A DNA stretch of 64,000 nucleotides from the NCBI GenBank assembly GCA_963693085.1, contig OY856410.1, positions 890,705,835 through 890,769,834 of the forward strand, given 5' to 3'. Position numbers and translations under genes: made by a program. This document shows, one piece after another, positions 59,147 through 64,000 of the stretch; the stretch's first letter is position 1, and each line of letters begins with the position of its first letter. The stretch comes from Alisma plantago-aquatica (taxonomy: Eukaryota; Streptophyta; Magnoliopsida; Alismatales; Alismataceae). The notes beneath the pieces are model-generated. The model did no database searches and was not told where the DNA came from. It saw only the letters and a list, made by a program, of their open reading frames with translations.

Positions 59147-62100
59147 GATTGGGTAGTTGATAGTGGATGTTCCAAACATATGACTGGAAACAAGGATGCA
59201 TTCAAAACTTTTCAAGAAAAGAAAAGTGGAACAGTCACCTTTGGAGACAACGGTAAAGGTAGAATCGTTGGAATAGGTAATGTTGGTACAAATCTCGAAA
59301 TAAAGAATGTTCTACTTGTTGATGGTTTGCACCATAATTTGATAAGTGTTAGTCAATTATGTGATAGTGGCTATGATGTTTTATTTAACAAAACCTGCTG
59401 CAAATTATTAATAGAAAACACTACAAATGTTGTTTATGAAGGGAAAAGAGTTGGAAATCTTTATATTCTTAGACCTAACTCTATGAAATCTGTAGTAGGA
59501 AAATGCTTGCTTGCAAATGAAAATACTTTACAATTATGGCATAAAAAGCTAGGACATGCTAGTTCACATGTTATCAAAAAGTTAGTAAAATATGATCTTG
59601 TTCGTGGTTTGCCTACTTTATCCTTTGATCAAGTTGAAAGTTGTGAACCATGTACATTGGGAAAGCAAACAAAAACCTCTTTTAAACCTAAAAATGAACT
59701 TAGCACCAGTAGATCTTTAGAATTAATTCACATGGATTTATTTGGACCTATGAGGACACAATCTATCAGTGGAAAAAGATATTGTTTTGTTATTGTTGAT
59801 GATTATAGTAGATATACATGGTTACATTTTATTGCAACCAAAGATGATACTATTCATGCTTTTATAAAATTTTGCCCTATGATTGAAAATCTATTACAAA
59901 GCAAAATATGTACTATTAGAAGTGATCATGGTGGAGAATTTGAAAATCATGTATTTGAAGAATTTTGCACATCTCAAGGGTATACTCACAACTTTTCTGC
60001 TCCACGCACTCCACAACAAAATGGTATAGTTGAAAGGAAAAATAGATCTCTACAAGAAATGGCTAGAACTATGATGCTCGAACATAACACACCCAAAACC
60101 TTTTGGGCTGAAGATGTGAACACCGCATGTTATGTGTTAAATAGAGTAACTGTTCACTCTCATTTGAAGAAAACTCCATATGAAATAATACATTCTAAGA
60201 AACCTAGAGTTGACTATTTTCATACTTTTGGATCCACATGCTATATCTTAAATACCAAAGATGATAGAGATAAGTTTGACTCTAAATCACACAAAGCATT
60301 CTTTTTGGGATATTCCACTTCTAGCAAAGCTTTTAGAGTATATAATACTATCTCTAGAAAAGTTGAGGAATCTATTCATGTTTCTTTTCATGAAGAATCC
60401 AAATCTGAAAATCTAGAAATAATTGATCTCACTAATCAATTCGAAAACTTAAACATACCAAATGATAGTGAGAAAGTTACTACAAACAATCACCAAGCTG
60501 AACCACAATCCACACCTAGGATTATTAAGGATCATCCTCAAGAACTAATTATTGGAGATCCTAATGATAAAGTAAAAACTCGGTCTTCCTTTAAGGATGT
60601 TGCAAACATGGCTTTTGTATCTATCATTGAACCTAAGAAGATATCTGAAGCTCTTAAAGATGATTATTGGATAATAGCAATGCAAGAAGAATTGAATCAA
60701 TTCACTAAAAATGATGTATGGGATTTAGTTCCTACACCACAAGATAAAACCATCATTGGAACTAAATGGGTTTTTAGGAATAAGCTCAATGAGGCAGGAG
60801 AAGTAATAAGGAATAAAGCTCGGTTAGTAGCACAAGGATATAATCAACAAGAAGGAATAGATTTTGATGAAACGTATGCACCAGTAGCTAGACTTGAAGC
60901 TATTAGAATGTTGCTAGCTATTTCTGCACATAAAAACATCAAACTCTACCAAATGGATGTAAAAAGTGCATTTCTAAACGGTATCATTCAAGAAGAAGTA
61001 TATGTTGCCCAACCACCCGGTTTTGAAATACCGGAAAAAGGTGACTATGTTTATAAACTTAAGAAAGCACTTTATGGTTTAAAACAAGCACCTAGAAATT
61101 GGTATGAAAGGCTCAAGACATATCTTTTTGATAATGGTTTTTCTATTGGAAATTCAGATTCTACTTTATTTTTCAAGACATATACATATGATTTCCTAGT
61201 TGTGCAAATATATGTTGATGACATTATTTTTGGAGCCTCTAATGATTCGTTGTGCACACAATTCAGTGACATTATGCAAAAAGAATTTGAAATGAGCCTC
61301 ATGGGTGAACTAACTTTCTTTCTTGGTTTTCAAATTAAGCAAACGTCTGCCGGAATCTTTATAAGCCAAGAAAAGTATACTAAAGAACTCTTACAACGTT
61401 TTGGGATGGATCAGTGAAAACATGCTACTACTCCTATGGCTACTTCTATTAAAATAGATACGGATGAAAATGGGGAACCTATTGATGATTCCTTATATAG
61501 AGACATGATTGGTAGTTTGCTTTACTAAACTGCTTCTAGACCGGACATTATGTTTTTCGTTGGTCTTTGTGCTCGATTTCAATCACAACCCATGCATTCT
61601 CATTTTCAAGCAGTTAAACGAATTCTTCGATACTTAGCCGGCACTACATGTTTTGGTTTATGGTATCCAAAAGGACAATCCTTGGATTTTAAAGCTTATA
61701 CTGATGTGGATTATGCTGGTTGTCGACTTGATCGCAAGAGTACTAGTGGTGGCTGTTTCTTGTTAGGGAGAGCTTTAGTATCTTGGTTTAGCAAGAAACA
61801 AAACACGGTTGCCCTCTCTACAACTGAAGTTGAATATATGGCAGCCGGTTCTTGTTGTGCTCAAGTACTTTATATGCAACAAGTGTTAAATGATTATGGT
61901 TTTACTCTTTCATCTACGCCTATCTTTTGTGACAACACGAGCGCTATAAAGTTAGCACATAATCCTATTTTACACAGCCGAGCTAAACATATTGAAATCC
62001 GTCATCACTTTTTAAGGGATCATATCTCCAAGAATCATGTTTCCCTTCATCATGTTGATACGGAAGATCAATTGGCTGATATTTTTACAAAACCGCTTCC

Positions 62101-62182
62101 ACTAGACCAATTTAACAAAATTAGGAAGCAACTGCTTATCACTCCTTTGGAAGATGTTTTCTTTGATATTTGTACTTCCTAA
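59147..62182 (+). pseudogene. pol: Copia F pol: protease, integrase, RT, RNase H, with two stops
   Basis: Counting from GAT at 59147. Protease: [13 protein letters not shown] with DSG at residues 5-7. GAG-pre-integrase: [10 protein letters not shown] (about 130) and CEPC (166-169). Integrase core: D197 (HMDLFGPM), D260 (RSDHGGEF), E296 (GIVERKN), the D-D-35-E pattern. [13 protein letters not shown] (D604) and YVDDIIFGA (D691-D692). RNase H: AYTDVDYAGC (D853), STTEVEYMAAG and FCDNTSA, ending PLPLDQFNKIRKQL. In-frame stops TGA at 61415-61417 and TAA at 61526-61528 fall between RT and RNase H. All catalytic residues listed are intact, so loss is recent. The first ATG is at 59180, after the DSG, so translation must start upstream of it or by another mechanism. 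Confidence 0.95.
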
Positions 62183-62599
62183 ACGATAACTTTCCTTTCA
62201 TCATTTTGGCTTTTCATGGACATCTTTTTCATTGGATTTTGATGGGATCTAAGGGGGACATAGTATAAAATTAAGGGGGAGAAGTAATATCAAAATATTC
62301 AACTTGGATATCTTTTTGAAATGACAAAGGGGGAGAAATAAATATAAAACTTAGTATTTGTGCAAAACCCAATCACTCAATCAATGAGTTTCATAAACCC
62401 TTGGCTTTACATTGAAAGTTGCTATATTCCCTAAAGAATTGGATTTCATGTTCCATAATTCATGAGGGAATAATAAGAACACATTTTATAAACAAGAGAG
62501 AAATCTACAAAAGGTAATCTTAAGGTATGAAACTCATATGTTTTATATTTCCTTCATTTATATTTTGGAAATGTTTGTCATCTTCAAAAAGGGGGAGAT
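62183..62599 (+). other. 3' untranslated region and PPT tracts of copia F
   Basis: 417 bp with no coding capacity. Purine tracts AAGGGGGACATAG (about 62251), AAGGGGGAGAAG (about 62273), AAAGGGGGAGAAA (about 62326) and the terminal AAAAAGGGGGAGAT ending at 62599. Only the last is adjacent to the LTR. No envelope-like frame as found in some SIRE elements. Confidence 0.8.
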
Positions 62600-64000
62600 T
62601 GTTGGCTAAATGAACATCTATAAATCCCTTTGTTTTGATAATGACAAACATTTCATTCTTGTTGATCTAATGATCTACTTGAGTGTTGCAAGATTAAGGT
62701 GTATGACAAAGTACTAGGGAAATCCATATGCTTACATGTTTATATTTTCATGAAATGTAATCGCTTTGTAAAAACTTGTACAAATATATAATGTACAAGT
62801 ACTTAGATTTCATGTAAATCAAGCGTTAGATTCTCCCTAGCTAAACACCACATTTAGATAGGTCATCCCCTTCAATAGTGTCACACATGCACACTCATAC
62901 ACATACTTAGTGCTTTAATTGAAAAATTGAAACAGAGTCAACCTCGGTCGACTAACTCCTCGACCGAGACACTCTCGGTCGACAATCTTCTCGACCGAGA
63001 AAGACCCAAGTAGCCGTTAGACACAACTGACAAGGTGGTTGGTAGTTGGAGATGAACGTTGCATACACTTGATTTAGAGAGCCTGTCGGTCGACAAAACG
63101 TCGACCGAGTAGGAGTCTCGGTCGACTATTTCTCGACCGAGATGACCTCTGACAGCAACTGCAGAATTAATTATTTAGCCGTTACTAAAGCAACAAACTT
63201 GTACCTAACGGCTAGTTAAGCACTTCGAAACCCCTAGAAGATGTCTAGAACGTCCTTAAGCACTTGTAGGACATTCCTATAAATAGGACATGCCTTAGGA
63301 CACCTAAATACACTTACTTGTTACACTTGAGCAATCTTTGAGCATACATTAACTTTGTGCAATCTGTTGTGAGCAATTGAGCATTGTGACAATTGGCTAC
63401 TTCTTTCCTTAGCTCAAAATTCGTGTCCCATAGGCTAGCATCTCCTATCCACTGCAATTATAATTACATACACTTTGGGTAGGAGATCTATACGCTTGAT
63501 CTAGGCAAATCAAGCCTTGTGCTACAAGAGGATAAGTTGTAATTTCCTTTTCCTTTCTTGTTCTCTATTATTGTTTGTACTCTCCTTGCTACTCCTAGGT
63601 TGGAGGCTGCGGATTGGAGAGGGTGGAGATCTTCTTGGTGAAGAAGGGGACCTTGAGCTACTTCAAGAAGGCTGGTGCAACGTGAGGTTACTTCTAGTGA
63701 GGAAGGCTACTTCAAGGGGGAGCTTGAAGTTACTCCAAGAAGGCTACCTCAAGTTGGTGCATCTACTTCAAGTGAAGGCTGTTCAAGGGGTGTAAAGAAA
63801 GTATTGTATTTTGTATAAATCCTTGTGAAGGTAATAAAATAAATACTTTCAAAATCCCAGTTGGGTAAGCAACCGGGTAGTGGACTGACAACTTTAGTAT
63901 TTGCTAAAGTTGGAACCACTCTAAACACCTGTCTCCTTCTTCCATTTGCAATTGTGGTTGTTTGAGTTAAATTATTGATAAAATATTTTAAAAACTCTAT
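62600..64000 (+). mobile_element. 3' LTR of copia F (cut by window end)
   Basis: TGTTGGCTAAATGAAC onward, about 98% identical to the 5' LTR by eye. It ends at AAAAACTCTAT, about 24 bp short of the terminus. TATA at 63278. Confidence 0.94.
62943..63142. repeat. Hairpin array, 3' LTR of copia F
   Basis: Same four hairpins as the 5' LTR but all arms intact: 62943-62968 (CTCGGTCGA/TCGACCGAG), 62973-63000 (TCTCGGTCGA/TCGACCGAGA), 63087-63107 (CGGTCGAC/GTCGACCG) and 63116-63142 (TCTCGGTCGA/TCGACCGAGA). It ends 136 bp before the TATA box. Confidence 0.95.

Larger units (their letters stand above)
55554..64000 (+). mobile_element. SIRE/Maximus-like copia F, nearly complete, recently inactivated
   Basis: 5' LTR 55554-56977, PBS, gag (57025-58702), gag-pol spacer, pol (59147-62182), PPT region and 3' LTR from 62600, cut by the window end about 24 bp before its expected terminus. 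Coding domains follow the copia order: gag, protease, integrase, RT, RNase H. I count about 28 differences between the LTRs in 1.4 kb, about 2%. Defects are a stop and a frameshift in gag and two stops in pol. Confidence 0.95.

Overview
The window is plant nuclear DNA made almost entirely of transposable elements. It is AT-rich, and every recognisable coding relic belongs to a plant element class: Ty1-copia of the Angela/BARE and SIRE/Maximus types, Ty3-gypsy with chromovirus-like 3' ends, an L1-type LINE, a CACTA transposon and an hAT-like non-autonomous element. I see no convincing host gene, tRNA, rRNA or CRISPR array. An angiosperm is likely, but the sequence does not let me name the species.

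Layout, left to right. (1) 1-2099: 3' part of a gypsy LTR (family B), interrupted by a 768-bp hAT-like element set in (AT)n. (2) 2100-6905: truncated minus-strand Angela/BARE-like copia, with pol and gag relics, a long leader, a PBS and one LTR. (3) 6906-9340: unassigned. (4) 9341-16411: old gypsy element D with ~2.9-kb LTRs and only a broken gag between them. (5) 16412-29958: degenerate CACTA transposon, minus strand, split by a ~6.1-kb L1-type LINE (minus) that has a perfect 22-bp target duplication. The LINE's 3' UTR carries a further 2.9-kb TG...CA insert. (6) 29959-52595: a three-deep nest. Gypsy A holds gypsy B (33832-48299, perfect CAAGT target duplication), which holds copia C (38090-45168). 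(7) 52596-about 55090: minus-strand SIRE-like copia relic E. (8) 55554-64000: nearly complete SIRE/Maximus-like copia F whose 3' LTR runs about 24 bp past the window end.

Gypsy A, B and D have LTRs, and two keep a PBS, but none has a pol gene. Copia C has an intact 621-codon gag and no pol, which is the architecture of gag-only (TR-GAG type) non-autonomous elements. Copia F has gag, protease, integrase, RT and RNase H but carries premature stops. LTR divergence estimated by eye falls in nesting order: A roughly 10%, B about 4%, C about 3%. F is about 2%.

The most striking signal is a set of regularly spaced inverted repeats built on CGGTCGA...TCGACCG. They occur as arrays in the LTRs of three different copia families (C, E, F), centred about 31 or about 65 bp apart. 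In each LTR the array ends 134-138 bp before the TATA box (for E the TATA-like site is degenerate). Further arrays lie downstream of gag in C and in the gag-pol spacer of F. Arm and loop lengths differ between families while the spacing holds, which looks like a shared cis-regulatory module rather than simple sequence identity.
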